DNA of 45,297 bases from Deltaproteobacteria bacterium (lineage in GTDB: Bacteria > Desulfobacterota > Binatia > UBA9968): positions 1 to 45,297 of the forward strand of contig JACQUW010000026.1 in assembly GCA_016210115.1 (NCBI GenBank), in the 5' to 3' direction. Positions 22,922 through 31,031 of this stretch are shown piece after piece (the first letter of the stretch is position 1; every line of letters starts with the position of its first letter). The position numbers were made by a program, and so were the translations under genes. Below the pieces are notes generated by a model. It worked only from the letters and a program-made list of their open reading frames with translations, was not told the DNA's origin and did not search any database.

Positions 22922-24584
22922 GATCGTCGAGTGTGATGTTTTGATTATCGGCGGCGGTCTGGCCGCTTGTATGGCTGCACTCGAAGCGGCAAAGCGCGGC
23001 GTGAGGGTCTCGCTCGTGGACAAGGGACGATTGGGCAGAAGCGGCTCCAGCCCCACCTCTGGTGGCGTGCCTCAGGCAGCCTTTGGACACGCCGACCCAA
23101 GAGACAACAAGGAAATGCACTTTAAAGATACCGTGATTGGGGGGGAATTCCTGTCCCGCCAGAAGATCGTGCGAGCGATGGTGGATGAGGTCACGGCTCG
23201 AGTGGTGGAACTGGAAGAAATCGGCGTGCGCTTTAAAAAGCAGGACGACGGGAAAAAGTTCTATCAGGAGAAAAGACTCGGAAGCTCTTATGCGCGCAGC
23301 GTCCCGCCCCTTGGGGGAAGCGTTGGGATGCTCGGCACCTTGAGAAAGGAGGTATTCAACAGAGAGGTTGACGTCCACCAGTGGCTCATGATCACGAAAC
23401 TTTTCAAGGATAACGACCGGGTCACAGGCGCTCTGGGGATCGATGTTCAGACAGGACACTTCAGCCTCTTTAAGGCCAAGGCCATTGTTCTGGCGGCCGG
23501 CAGCGCGATCGCGCTGCAGAAATATACCAGCGCGAATTTCTTAACCACAGGCGACGCCTATCTGGCGGCTTTTGATATCGGAGCAAAGCTCGCCAATCTC
23601 GAATTCCTGGAGTTTACACTTATCCCCGCTCCCAAAGGTCTGGCAATCCCGATGGCGGGTCTTTCGCCGTTTACGAGTAAAGGGGGACGATTTTTTAACT
23701 CACTGGGAGAGCGCTTCCTGGAAAAATATGATCCCGAGCGATTGGAGAATACAACTCGAGCCATGATCGTCAGCTCGACCTATAAAGAGATGCGGGAAGG
23801 AAGGGGACCGATCTATATGGACCCCTCTTTTATTCCGGATGAGAAATGGGACGCGGAGATCACGTTCGAATATGCGCCCAAGCTGGCGAAAGCCGGGATC
23901 GATTGCCGGACAGAGAAGTTCGAGTGGGTTCCCGCCCTGCACACGTTTTTAGGAGGGATCTCTATCAACGAGCGTTGCGAGACCGGGATCGAGGGTTTAT
24001 ACGCTTCGGGGGAGTCAAGCACAGGAACCCACGGGGCCAACCGATTATCGGGCAATGCCATTGCAAGCTGTTTGGTGCTTGGCGCAAGATCGGGCAAATT
24101 CGCCACCCACTTCGCCCTGGGGCGCGACTACGGGAGCATTGATGAGCGAAACGTTTCTGAAGAGATCGCGAGGATTGAATCGTTCAAGGGAGACGAAGGG
24201 CTGAACCCATTCGAAGTTGAGACAGAGATACAGGACCTCGCGTGGGGAAGCGTCGGAGTGGTAAGAAACGAGGGCGGATTAAAAAGCGGCGTCAGCAGGT
24301 TTGAGGAGATCCGAAAAGAGAAGGTGCCGAGGAGCAAAGGCAAAGATCTCAGACGTCTCGTCAAAGCGCTCGAGTGCGGGAACCTGGCTTTGGTTGGAGA
24401 GATGGTTGCGCGTTCGGCCTTGGAACGAAAAGAGTCAAGAGGACAACACAGCCGGGAGGACTATCCTATACGGGACGATAAGAACTGGCTCAAATGGGTT
24501 AAAGTCTACAAAAAGGATGAGAGCGTCGCCTGCGAAATCGAGCCGATCCGATTCGGAGAAGAGGACCTGCGCCCGGCCGGGTGA
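22905..24584 (+). CDS. FAD-dependent flavoprotein of the SdhA/fumarate reductase/AprA superfamily
   Basis: ATG 22905 follows GGGGGGAGGCAG and gives 559 residues; the open frame from 22863 adds no family sequence. The FAD-binding start is VLIIGGGLAACMAALEAAKRGVRVSLVDKG. Later segments KAIVLAAGSAIALQKYTS, HTFLGGISINERCETGIEGLYASGESSTGTHGANRLSGNAIASC contain the histidine and arginine positions used in fumarate reductase-type catalysis. There is no signal sequence or haem motif, and the ferredoxin upstream is the likely partner. The pair could reduce or oxidise a carbon-carbon double bond or a ring. It is not a complete succinate dehydrogenase, since no membrane subunits are present. The substrate is unknown. 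Confidence 0.88.
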   Translation: MRGVHKIVECDVLIIGGGLAACMAALEAAKRGVRVSLVDKGRLGRSGSSPTSGGVPQAAFGHADPRDNKEMHFKDTVIGGEFLSRQKIVRAMVDEVTARVVELEEIGVRFKKQDDGKKFYQEKRLGSSYARSVPPLGGSVGMLGTLRKEVFNREVDVHQWLMITKLFKDNDRVTGALGIDVQTGHFSLFKAKAIVLAAGSAIALQKYTSANFLTTGDAYLAAFDIGAKLANLEFLEFTLIPAPKGLAIPMAGLSPFTSKGGRFFNSLGERFLEKYDPERLENTTRAMIVSSTYKEMREGRGPIYMDPSFIPDEKWDAEITFEYAPKLAKAGIDCRTEKFEWVPALHTFLGGISINERCETGIEGLYASGESSTGTHGANRLSGNAIASCLVLGARSGKFATHFALGRDYGSIDERNVSEEIARIESFKGDEGLNPFEVETEIQDLAWGSVGVVRNEGGLKSGVSRFEEIRKEKVPRSKGKDLRRLVKALECGNLALVGEMVARSALERKESRGQHSREDYPIRDDKNWLKWVKVYKKDESVACEIEPIRFGEEDLRPAG

Positions 24585-24607
24585 ACGGAAGATTAAAATA
24601 GCGCGTA

Positions 24608-24839
24608 GTATCATGTCCCAAAAGTTCCTTTGCAAGTCGTGGATGGATTCGTGACTCCTCCGAAGTGGTTCCCTCAGGGGCACGCCTTCCGGTCGCAGCC
24701 GATGGGCCAGGTCCTCGAGGCTCCAAGTTTGGTTATTTCCCTGGTCTCTGCCTTCAACCTGCACGGTTCTACGTCTGCAACCTACAGGCCTGCCCTTCGG
24801 TCACAGCTTTCATGTTAATGAACTTTCGGGACAGCATAC
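24608..24839. mobile_element. MITE-like element: 232 bp with 20-bp terminal inverted repeats
   Basis: GTATCATGTCCCAAAAGTTC (24608-24627) and the complement of 24839-24820, GTATGCTGTCCCGAAAGTTC, match at 17 of 20 positions. The interior (192 bp) is too short for a transposase. On the minus strand, a few bases inside the right end, an ATG (24813) opens MKAVTEGQACRLQT then stops, as if an insertion sequence had lost its interior. No target-site duplication is visible. It occupies most of the 286-bp gap before the second cyclodeaminase gene. Confidence 0.55.
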
Positions 24840-24870
24840 TGGCATCCCAACTTACAATTTTGAGGATCTC

Positions 24871-25938
24871 ATGACACTTATTTTGCGTCAGGATGAGGTG
24901 AAGGGAATAATCTCTATGCGAGAGGCTGTTGAGGCAGTGGAAACAGGCCTCAAAGACTGGAGTCAAAACCAGCTTCTAAATGGCCTCAGGCGGCGGATTT
25001 TCGCCCCTAGCGGAGTGCGCACGAGCGTTCACCAGGGCGCAGTTCCCGCATCCGGGGTGACGGGTCTTTTGATCCATTGCGAGCGGCTAAACGTCACCTC
25101 CGAGGAGCAGATCCAGGATAAAATATCTCTTCCAGTCGGAGTCGTTTATGATAGCGAGGACGCCTCGCTTTTGGCGGTTATCATGGGCGCTGTGGCGGCC
25201 AGGGAAATCGGGGGCCGCGCGACTTCACTTCGAACCGCTGCGACCAGCGCCGTTGGAACAAAGTATCTGGCGCGCGACGACGCCACGTCCATTGGGATTC
25301 TTGGCAGCGGGGTTCAGGCCAAAAACCATCTGGTTGCTCTGACCTGCGTCAGACCGATCAGAAAAGTCAAGGTTTATAGCCGGAGCCCTGATAACCGTCA
25401 AGGCTTTGCGGTCTCAATGGAACAGTTATTGGGAGTGGAGGTTAAGGCAGCCGAGAGGCCGGAAGAGGCGGTCAGAGATTCCGACATCGTGTTGTGCGCG
25501 ACAAATTCCAGTGCGCCGGTTTTGCTGGGGCGCTGGCTTGAAGCGGGAATGCATGTGATCTCGATTGTCGGGAGCGACAAGGGGCTGGTGAGGGCAGGGT
25601 ATCACAGCGCCAAAAGAAGAGAAGTGGATGACGAAACGATCCGTCGCGCCGATCTGATTGTGGTCAATTCGGTAGAGCAGATCAAGGAGGACGAGCATGC
25701 CGACATCTACGACACCGTGCAAGCGGGGATCAGGAGCTGGAACGACATCCATGGGCTTCCGGAGCTTCTCAACGGAGAGGTTCGCCGGACGAATAGAGCT
25801 GAGGTCACGCTCTTTAAGAATAATGCCGGTCTTGGAGTGGCCGATGTGGCGATCCTTGCCAAGGTCTATAGAATTGCTAAAGAAAAAAAACTCGGACTGG
25901 AGGTGCCGACGACGGTTCTTCCCTGGGAGGATCGCTGA
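24871..25938 (+). CDS. Ornithine cyclodeaminase/mu-crystallin family protein (2)
   Basis: A 355-residue NAD(P)-dependent protein. The start TLILRQDEVKGIISMREAVEAVETGLKDWSQN, TSLRTAATSAVGTKYLARDDATSIGILGSGVQAKNHLVAL (Rossmann glycine motif), KVKVYSRSPDNRQGF, and DIVLCATNSSAPVLLGRWLEAGMHVISIVGSD are all standard. As with the 14330-15427 homologue, it could be an ornithine cyclodeaminase, an alanine dehydrogenase or a ketimine reductase. Its stop overlaps the next gene's ATG by one base (TGATG), so it is coupled to an iron-type binding protein. The MITE-like element lies immediately upstream and may carry or disrupt its promoter. Confidence 0.9.
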   Translation: MTLILRQDEVKGIISMREAVEAVETGLKDWSQNQLLNGLRRRIFAPSGVRTSVHQGAVPASGVTGLLIHCERLNVTSEEQIQDKISLPVGVVYDSEDASLLAVIMGAVAAREIGGRATSLRTAATSAVGTKYLARDDATSIGILGSGVQAKNHLVALTCVRPIRKVKVYSRSPDNRQGFAVSMEQLLGVEVKAAERPEEAVRDSDIVLCATNSSAPVLLGRWLEAGMHVISIVGSDKGLVRAGYHSAKRREVDDETIRRADLIVVNSVEQIKEDEHADIYDTVQAGIRSWNDIHGLPELLNGEVRRTNRAEVTLFKNNAGLGVADVAILAKVYRIAKEKKLGLEVPTTVLPWEDR

Positions 25939-26990
25939 TGAGAAGTAAGAAGCAGGACGGGAGAGATCAGATGAGAAACTTTAGCGGGCAATCCGCGTGG
26001 ACGGTTTTCCTGGCGATATGGATCCACCTCCTCTTGCCAGCAGGCGTATCGGCTCAAAGCATCAATATCGAGGCGGCGAAGAAAGAGGGTGTGGTGGTCG
26101 CTTATGGCGCCGTCCCGCCTCCGACGATGAGCGGCATCAACAAGGCGTTTGAGAAGAAATACGGCGTCCGAGTGGAATACTGGCGCGCTTCGACCACCCA
26201 AATTCTCGATCGCGTCCTGACGGAGACGCGCGCCGGGAGGCCGCAAGTGGACGTGGTCGAGGGGAATATAGGCACTCAGTTGATTCTGGAGAAAGAGGGC
26301 CTGCTCGCCTCGTTTTTTCCACCTTCGACGGCTGAATTCCCGCAGCGGCTTTTGAACAAACAGAGCGCTCAGGTTCCGTGGCGCACGAATCCGGTGAGCA
26401 TCGTCTACCATACAGAGCTTGTCAATAAAGACAGTGTGCCGAAAACTTTCCTGGATCTTCTCCAGCCCAGATGGGCGGGAAAAATAAGCGTGCCGGATCC
26501 TTCAAGCCACACCACGACTGCCCAGTTTTTTGTGAACCTCGGCAAATACAACATTAACTGGCGCGACTTCGCGAAAAAAGTCGAGCAGCAAAAGCCGCAT
26601 CTCGTTACAGGGTTCGTCCAGGTCATGGATGTCGTGGTCCGCGGGGAAAGTTTGGCCGGAATCACCTATCTAAAATATGTCGGGGCCAAAAAGACCCCGA
26701 CCGACTTTGTTCGTCTCGACAAATACCTGGCCGATGTCAACACACTTGCCTTAAGCCGAAGGGCGCCCCATTCCAATGCCGGGAAGCTCTATATGGAGTT
26801 TCTCTGCTCTCTCGAAGGCCAAAAGGAAATGGCGGCGAAAGGTGAGTTCGTCGTATCACCTAAAGCGAGTCCAACCTTTGAAGGAGCTGAGAGCGTGCCG
26901 GAGAAGGTCGTGTTTATGGATGTGCCGAGCGATGAGGAGTTTAAAAATCTGGCGAAAGAATTCCGCCAGATTTTTTTCACCGGAAAGTAG
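25938..26990 (+). CDS. Extracellular solute-binding protein, Fe(3+)/family 1 type
   Basis: A 350-residue precursor. ATG 25938 overlaps the previous stop; ATG 25971, after GGGAGA, would start a cleaner signal sequence (MRNFSGQSAWTVFLAIWIHLLLPAGVSAQ), so the true start is uncertain. The mature part begins INIEAAKKEGVVVAYGAVPPPTMSGINKAFEKKYGVRVEYWRAST and continues PQVDVVEGNIGTQLILEKEGLLASF, VNKDSVPKTFLDLLQPRWAGKISVPDPSSHTTTAQFF, typical of FutA/FbpA-like binding proteins. Such proteins may bind iron but also organic anions. It lacks an ABC permease partner in the window. It ends the plus-strand arm, converging with the second UbiD gene. Confidence 0.88.
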   Translation: MRSKKQDGRDQMRNFSGQSAWTVFLAIWIHLLLPAGVSAQSINIEAAKKEGVVVAYGAVPPPTMSGINKAFEKKYGVRVEYWRASTTQILDRVLTETRAGRPQVDVVEGNIGTQLILEKEGLLASFFPPSTAEFPQRLLNKQSAQVPWRTNPVSIVYHTELVNKDSVPKTFLDLLQPRWAGKISVPDPSSHTTTAQFFVNLGKYNINWRDFAKKVEQQKPHLVTGFVQVMDVVVRGESLAGITYLKYVGAKKTPTDFVRLDKYLADVNTLALSRRAPHSNAGKLYMEFLCSLEGQKEMAAKGEFVVSPKASPTFEGAESVPEKVVFMDVPSDEEFKNLAKEFRQIFFTGK

Positions 26991-27032
26991 AGGCGCATTC
27001 GTCCAAGATTCCGTACGCGATCGTTCGACGGT

Positions 27033-28472
27033 CTAAACCTTGACCCCCCACTTCGTCGCAACCTCCTGCTTAAAGGCCTGAGGAAAGGCATTGACCTTCG
27101 GGAACTGATCCAGCCACCGGTAAGGCCGGCAGGCGTCGATGAGGACCCGATCGGTTGTGTAGCCGGTGGGGTATCTCTCTTCGGGGGGAATGGCCGGCTC
27201 GCAGACTGAAGCCCAGACACCTTTCACGAGATCAATGCCTTCCCGAACATGGCAGCGAGTGGCGATTGCCCAGATGACGTCAAAAGGATTTGAGATATCG
27301 ATATCATCATCTACGACCACGACGAACTTCCCTCCCCAGGCTCCAGCGCGGGCGCCGGCGGCGACGAGAAGCGCCTGTTTGGAGTGGCCTGCATAGCGCT
27401 GACGGATGGAGATTACTGTAAAAGGGCCGGGCTGGCCGCCATAGACGAAGCCCCAAACCCCTTTGACATCGGGAACTCCCGCTTTCTCCAGTTGCTCCCA
27501 AAGCGCAGCGGCTCCAAGAGGGGCGGGTAGATAGCTGTTGGGTGGCTTCATTGGCGGCGCGCCGAGGATGATTGGATTGTTTCTGTGATAGATCCGCTTA
27601 ACAACCATTAAAGGAACTTCTCCCACCGTGGCCTCTGTGAAATAGCCCGGCCATTCGCCGAATGGACCCTCTTTGGGCAGCTCCTCAGGCTTGAGCGGGG
27701 GAATTTCGCCTTCAAGAACCACCTCGCCGTTCGCGGGAATCGGAAGTCCCGTAAGCGCTCCGCGCGCGACAGGGACAGGTGAGCCCTGAAGCCAGCCGGC
27801 GAACTCATACTCGTCGACATCCGGCGGCACCGGCATTTGCGATGAAATGAAGAGGGCCGGCTCTTGCCCGAGACTCACGGCCACGGGAAGCGGCTTTCCT
27901 CTGGCGTGGCTGTTCTCCAGCGCCAGCCTGCCGTGCTTTCCCAGATTCATTTTGATCGAAGCGCGGTTTTTTTCTTGAATCATGATCCGGTAAGTACCCA
28001 CATTGATCTTTCCTGATTCGGGATCTTTCGTTATCACACAGCAACCCGTGCCGAGGTAAGGTCCGCCATCGTGCTCGTGCCAGGTGGGAGTGGGAAACTT
28101 CCGAAGGTCGATCTCGCTCTCGTTAATTTGATTCTCGAATACCGGCCCGCCCTCGACCTGGGTAACGGGGAGAGGCTTAAACGTCCGGTAACGTTCTCTC
28201 CAGGCCTGGAGAAAATTCACCCCTCTTGAATCGATCGGCAGCCCCATGACCAGCGCGGTTCTTTTGCAGGTGCGGAACGCGTTTGTGATAATGCGGTAAC
28301 CCTTGGGATATCCATCAAAGGCGTCAAATAGCAGGGCCGGGCCTTCCTTTTCGCCCATGAGCTCCGTAAGGACGCCTACTTCGAGATGCAGATCGACGCC
28401 GTCAAAAAAGTTGATCTCACCCATGTCCTCGAGATGTTTGAGAAACGTTCGCATGTCTTTGGCCGGCTCCAT
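27033..28472 (-). CDS. UbiD-family prenylated-FMN-dependent decarboxylase (2)
   Basis: The frame is open to 28502, but ATG 28472 follows GGAGGAAGCGAA and starts MEPAKDMRTFLKHLEDMGEI, giving 479 residues. Active-site residues are conserved: the arginine of NVGTYR (about Arg162) and the pair in KEGPFGEWPGYF (about Glu268 and Glu273). It should catalyse prFMN-dependent decarboxylation or the reverse carboxylation of an unsaturated or aromatic acid. It stands alone on the minus strand, converging with the binding-protein gene across a 42-bp gap without an obvious terminator. It is divergent from the Memo gene. The substrate is not predictable. Confidence 0.92.
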   Translation of the reverse strand: MEPAKDMRTFLKHLEDMGEINFFDGVDLHLEVGVLTELMGEKEGPALLFDAFDGYPKGYRIITNAFRTCKRTALVMGLPIDSRGVNFLQAWRERYRTFKPLPVTQVEGGPVFENQINESEIDLRKFPTPTWHEHDGGPYLGTGCCVITKDPESGKINVGTYRIMIQEKNRASIKMNLGKHGRLALENSHARGKPLPVAVSLGQEPALFISSQMPVPPDVDEYEFAGWLQGSPVPVARGALTGLPIPANGEVVLEGEIPPLKPEELPKEGPFGEWPGYFTEATVGEVPLMVVKRIYHRNNPIILGAPPMKPPNSYLPAPLGAAALWEQLEKAGVPDVKGVWGFVYGGQPGPFTVISIRQRYAGHSKQALLVAAGARAGAWGGKFVVVVDDDIDISNPFDVIWAIATRCHVREGIDLVKGVWASVCEPAIPPEERYPTGYTTDRVLIDACRPYRWLDQFPKVNAFPQAFKQEVATKWGVKV

Positions 28473-28643
28473 TTCGCTTCCTCCATTTTCCAAGAAACTC
28501 AAATCCTAAATGAGCGTCCGAATCGCGTCAAGACGCCGCCGGCACGGAGGGAGTCTGTCCGTCAGCGGGCCGATGGATCTCTGCTTCTCTGCTCCCAAAC
28601 ACCGCCTCTTGACAGCTCCGCAAAAACCGGAAATCTACAATGT

Positions 28644-29891
28644 ATGACTGATTATCCGCGCTTGCGTCCGGTCGAGGCCTTTCCTGTCCAGCAGGAGGGA
28701 AAAACTTTGATTTGTCTTCGAGATCCCCAGCATTTGTCTCAGCCCTTGGCGGTCACGCCCGCAGGCTATTTTGTCTTGTCCCATTTCGATGGCGGGCATT
28801 CGCTGGTGGACATCCAGGAGGCCTACTGCCGAAGATTCGGCGATCTCCTGTTCGGCGACGATCTTAGAAAGATGATCGAACTTCTGGACGCTCACTATTA
28901 TCTTTACAGCGAGCGATTTTTAGAGCACCGAGGAAAGATTATTGAAGAGTTCCGCAAGCTCCCAAACCGTCTACCCGCCCACGTCGGCACGGTCTACAAG
29001 CAGGAGCCGGAAGCGTTAAGAAGCCAGCTCGACAGCTACTTTCAGTTACCTGACGGGCCGGGAGAACCGGGCGACGGAAATCCCCAGCCGACTCCAAAGG
29101 CTGTTGTGGCGCCTCATATCGACTTCCATCGAGGAGGTGCTTGCTACGCCTGGGCTTACAAAGAACTCGTCCAAGCTGAGGGCGCGGATCTCTATATCCT
29201 CCTCGGAACGTCCCATTGCGGCGGGCAGAGCCCCTTTACAAGCGTTCTAAAGGATTTTGTCACTCCTTTAGGAACAGTGGAAACCGATAAAAAATTTGTT
29301 CGGGAGCTTCAGAAAAGTTACGGAGGCGATCTATTTGCGGAAGAGTATCTTCATCGCACCGAGCACTCGATCGAGTTTCAAGTAGTGTTTTTGGCTTACG
29401 TGGCGTGGCTCCGAGCAGAAAGACTCAAACTGAAGAAGCCTTTCAAAATCGTCCCGATTTTGGTTTCCTCTTTCCACCCGATGGTGCAGAACCGCACGCT
29501 TCCTGAGAAGGAAGCCAGGGTCGGAGATTTTTTCCGGGCCATGCGCGAACTCATCAAGAACGAAACCCGGCAGGTGTGCCTGATTGCCGGGGTGGATCTG
29601 GCTCATGTCGGGATGCAGTTCGGTGACCGTGAGCCACTCACCGTCGATTTTCTAAGGTGGGTGGAACAAGAGGACCGCGCGCTCATTGATAAGCTCGCAG
29701 CGTTGGATTCCGAGGGTTTCTTTCATGAGGTCGCCAAGGACGGTGACCGCCGGCGAATATGCGGCTTCTCACCTCTCTATTCACTTATGCAGTTGCTCGA
29801 CCGAGGCGCAGGAAGGTGTCTCAAGTACAGCCAGGCCTTCACTCAGGAAACCGGCTCGGCGGTAACTTTCACGAGCATGGTCTTCGATTGA
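28644..29891 (+). CDS. amrB: AmmeMemoRadiSam system protein B (Memo family) with a PqqD-like N-terminal domain
   Basis: ATG 28644 starts MTDYPRLRPVEAFPV and gives 415 residues; the open frame from 28386 covers the upstream intergenic region. Residues about 1-90 (ICLRDPQHLSQPLAVTPAGYFVLSHFDGGHSLVDIQEAY, then LRKMIELLDAHYYL) resemble a PqqD/RRE-type winged helix. From about residue 150 the Memo domain begins: VAPHIDFHRGGACYAWAY, LLGTSHCGG, LHRTEHSIEFQ, VDLAHVGMQFGD. Candidate metal ligands are these histidines. Bacterial Memo usually accompanies an AMMECR1 protein and a radical-SAM enzyme (AmrS/AmrA); neither is in the window. The biochemical role in bacteria is not established. A perfect hairpin overlaps the stop codon. 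Confidence 0.88.
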   Translation: MTDYPRLRPVEAFPVQQEGKTLICLRDPQHLSQPLAVTPAGYFVLSHFDGGHSLVDIQEAYCRRFGDLLFGDDLRKMIELLDAHYYLYSERFLEHRGKIIEEFRKLPNRLPAHVGTVYKQEPEALRSQLDSYFQLPDGPGEPGDGNPQPTPKAVVAPHIDFHRGGACYAWAYKELVQAEGADLYILLGTSHCGGQSPFTSVLKDFVTPLGTVETDKKFVRELQKSYGGDLFAEEYLHRTEHSIEFQVVFLAYVAWLRAERLKLKKPFKIVPILVSSFHPMVQNRTLPEKEARVGDFFRAMRELIKNETRQVCLIAGVDLAHVGMQFGDREPLTVDFLRWVEQEDRALIDKLAALDSEGFFHEVAKDGDRRRICGFSPLYSLMQLLDRGAGRCLKYSQAFTQETGSAVTFTSMVFD

Positions 29892-29917
29892 CGGCTGGTT
29901 AAAAGGTCAGCCGTCAA
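29888..29917. terminator. Perfect hairpin between convergent genes
   Basis: TTGACGGCTG (29888-29897) and CAGCCGTCAA (29908-29917) pair perfectly around a 10-nt loop. The left arm contains the Memo stop codon. There is no T tract on either side, so it is a structure suited to ending two convergent transcripts but not a canonical intrinsic terminator. Confidence 0.5.
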
Positions 29918-29938
29918 GCCTACACCGGCTGGATAACT

Positions 29939-30397
29939 TTATAATGATAGGAACCGCTGAAAGAACGAGCGATAACGCCTCAAAGCCACGCGCAGTTCCT
30001 CGGTGGAAACTTCGTCGCCCCGGTCCCATTGCTTCTCGAGTTTAGTCCGTTCTTCGGAAAACGTCTCGGCCAGCCGTTTCATCACTTGAGCTACCAGCTC
30101 ATCCGCTTGCTCAACCGCGCGCCTTGGCTCGTCGACAAAACCAGCCTGCAACTGATCCCAGCGCGACCGAAAGTCTTGCGCCTCCTGCGGCGACGTCAAT
30201 GGAGCAAGCCGCTCGTCTCCGGTCCCGGAGGTTGGCCGATTTTCATGGCCGGCGCTCCGAGCCTGCGGCGTTTCCAGCTCGGCGTCGGGCCGCCTTTTTT
30301 CAGCCGCCGGACTATCCGATGCGACGCGTCCGCGCTCACTCGCGGCCGCGACGTCTGCCGTTGTGACTCTCTCTTCTTCTCTTCGTTCTAGACCCAT
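29939..30397 (-). CDS. Small hypothetical protein, paralogue of the upstream gene's C-terminal domain
   Basis: A 152-residue protein after a strong ribosome site (GGAGGTAAAAC ATG). Residues 1-65 are low-complexity and charged (Glu/Arg/Ala-rich), without signal or membrane segment. The rest, FRSRWDQLQAGFVDEPRRAVEQADELVAQVMKRLAE and DEVSTEELRVALRRYRSFFQRFL, mirrors SDGWSKIQGRFVDNPKQAVEEADRHVRDLM and DADTEELRKALVYYRALFNELL of the protein encoded 17 bp upstream. The two are therefore duplicated domains, this copy having lost the transmembrane anchor and the middle segment. Function unknown; co-transcription is likely. Confidence 0.78.
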   Translation of the reverse strand: MGLERREEERVTTADVAAASERGRVASDSPAAEKRRPDAELETPQARSAGHENRPTSGTGDERLAPLTSPQEAQDFRSRWDQLQAGFVDEPRRAVEQADELVAQVMKRLAETFSEERTKLEKQWDRGDEVSTEELRVALRRYRSFFQRFLSL

Positions 30398-30413
30398 GTT
30401 TTACCTCCATTTT

Positions 30414-30965
30414 TCAGGCTGCTTTCTCAGGACGCCGTATTTCGAGGAGTTCATTGAATAACGCCCGGTAGTACACCAACGCTTTCCTTAACTCTTCAGT
30501 ATCCGCGTCTCCACGTTGATTGCGGATCGCAATATTTCGCGCCGCTCTATAGTTTTCCACGACGGTGGGATGATGCACGGATATATCCGCGGCCCGCTGT
30601 TCAAAGTCGGACATCGGGTAGCCCCTGGCTTGCATGAGGTCTCGAACATGCCGGTCGGCTTCTTCTACCGCCTGTTTCGGATTATCCACGAATCGGCCCT
30701 GTATTTTGCTCCATCCATCACTGAATCTCGCCGCGTCAGAAGGTGACAATCGAACGATCCTGAGTTGCTCCACGCGTTTAACACGAGATTGCAGCTCTGC
30801 TTCGGCGCGGTTTCGGTTACCGCGCTCTCTCACGAGCCGCTCGTATTCGGGACCGAATGTCTTTTTCAAACTCTTTGACTTCCGGTTTGTCATGTAGAAC
30901 CAGACTCCAACAGCAAGTAGGATTCCAATGACGAGAGCCAAAATAACGACAACTTCTGTTTCCAT
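30414..30965 (-). CDS. Membrane-anchored hypothetical protein of a widespread small family
   Basis: The frame is open to 31055, but ATG 30965 after GGAGGTTCAAA gives METEVVVILALVIGILLAVGVWFYMT, a single N-terminal membrane anchor, in a 183-residue protein. The soluble part has KKTFGPEYERLVRERGNRNRAEAEL, RVKRVEQLRIVRLSP, FSDGWSKIQGRFVDNPKQAVEEADRHVRDLMQARGYPMSDFEQRAADISVHHP and TEELRKALVYYRALFNELLE. This is a family seen in many soil bacteria with no known function. The downstream gene is a shortened paralogue. The gene is divergent from, and its long frame overlaps, the truncated AI-2E transporter. Confidence 0.82.
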   Translation of the reverse strand: METEVVVILALVIGILLAVGVWFYMTNRKSKSLKKTFGPEYERLVRERGNRNRAEAELQSRVKRVEQLRIVRLSPSDAARFSDGWSKIQGRFVDNPKQAVEEADRHVRDLMQARGYPMSDFEQRAADISVHHPTVVENYRAARNIAIRNQRGDADTEELRKALVYYRALFNELLEIRRPEKAA

Positions 30966-31031
30966 TTTGAACCTCCAAAAAAAAGCTGAGCAGATTAAAA
31001 GCAAGCGATATGCCAAGAGATTAGCGGCTGA

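Noticed and set aside
28612..28641. Plus-strand promoter TTGACA with TACAAT ahead of the Memo gene
   Set aside because: The spacer would be 21 bp, too long for a normal promoter.
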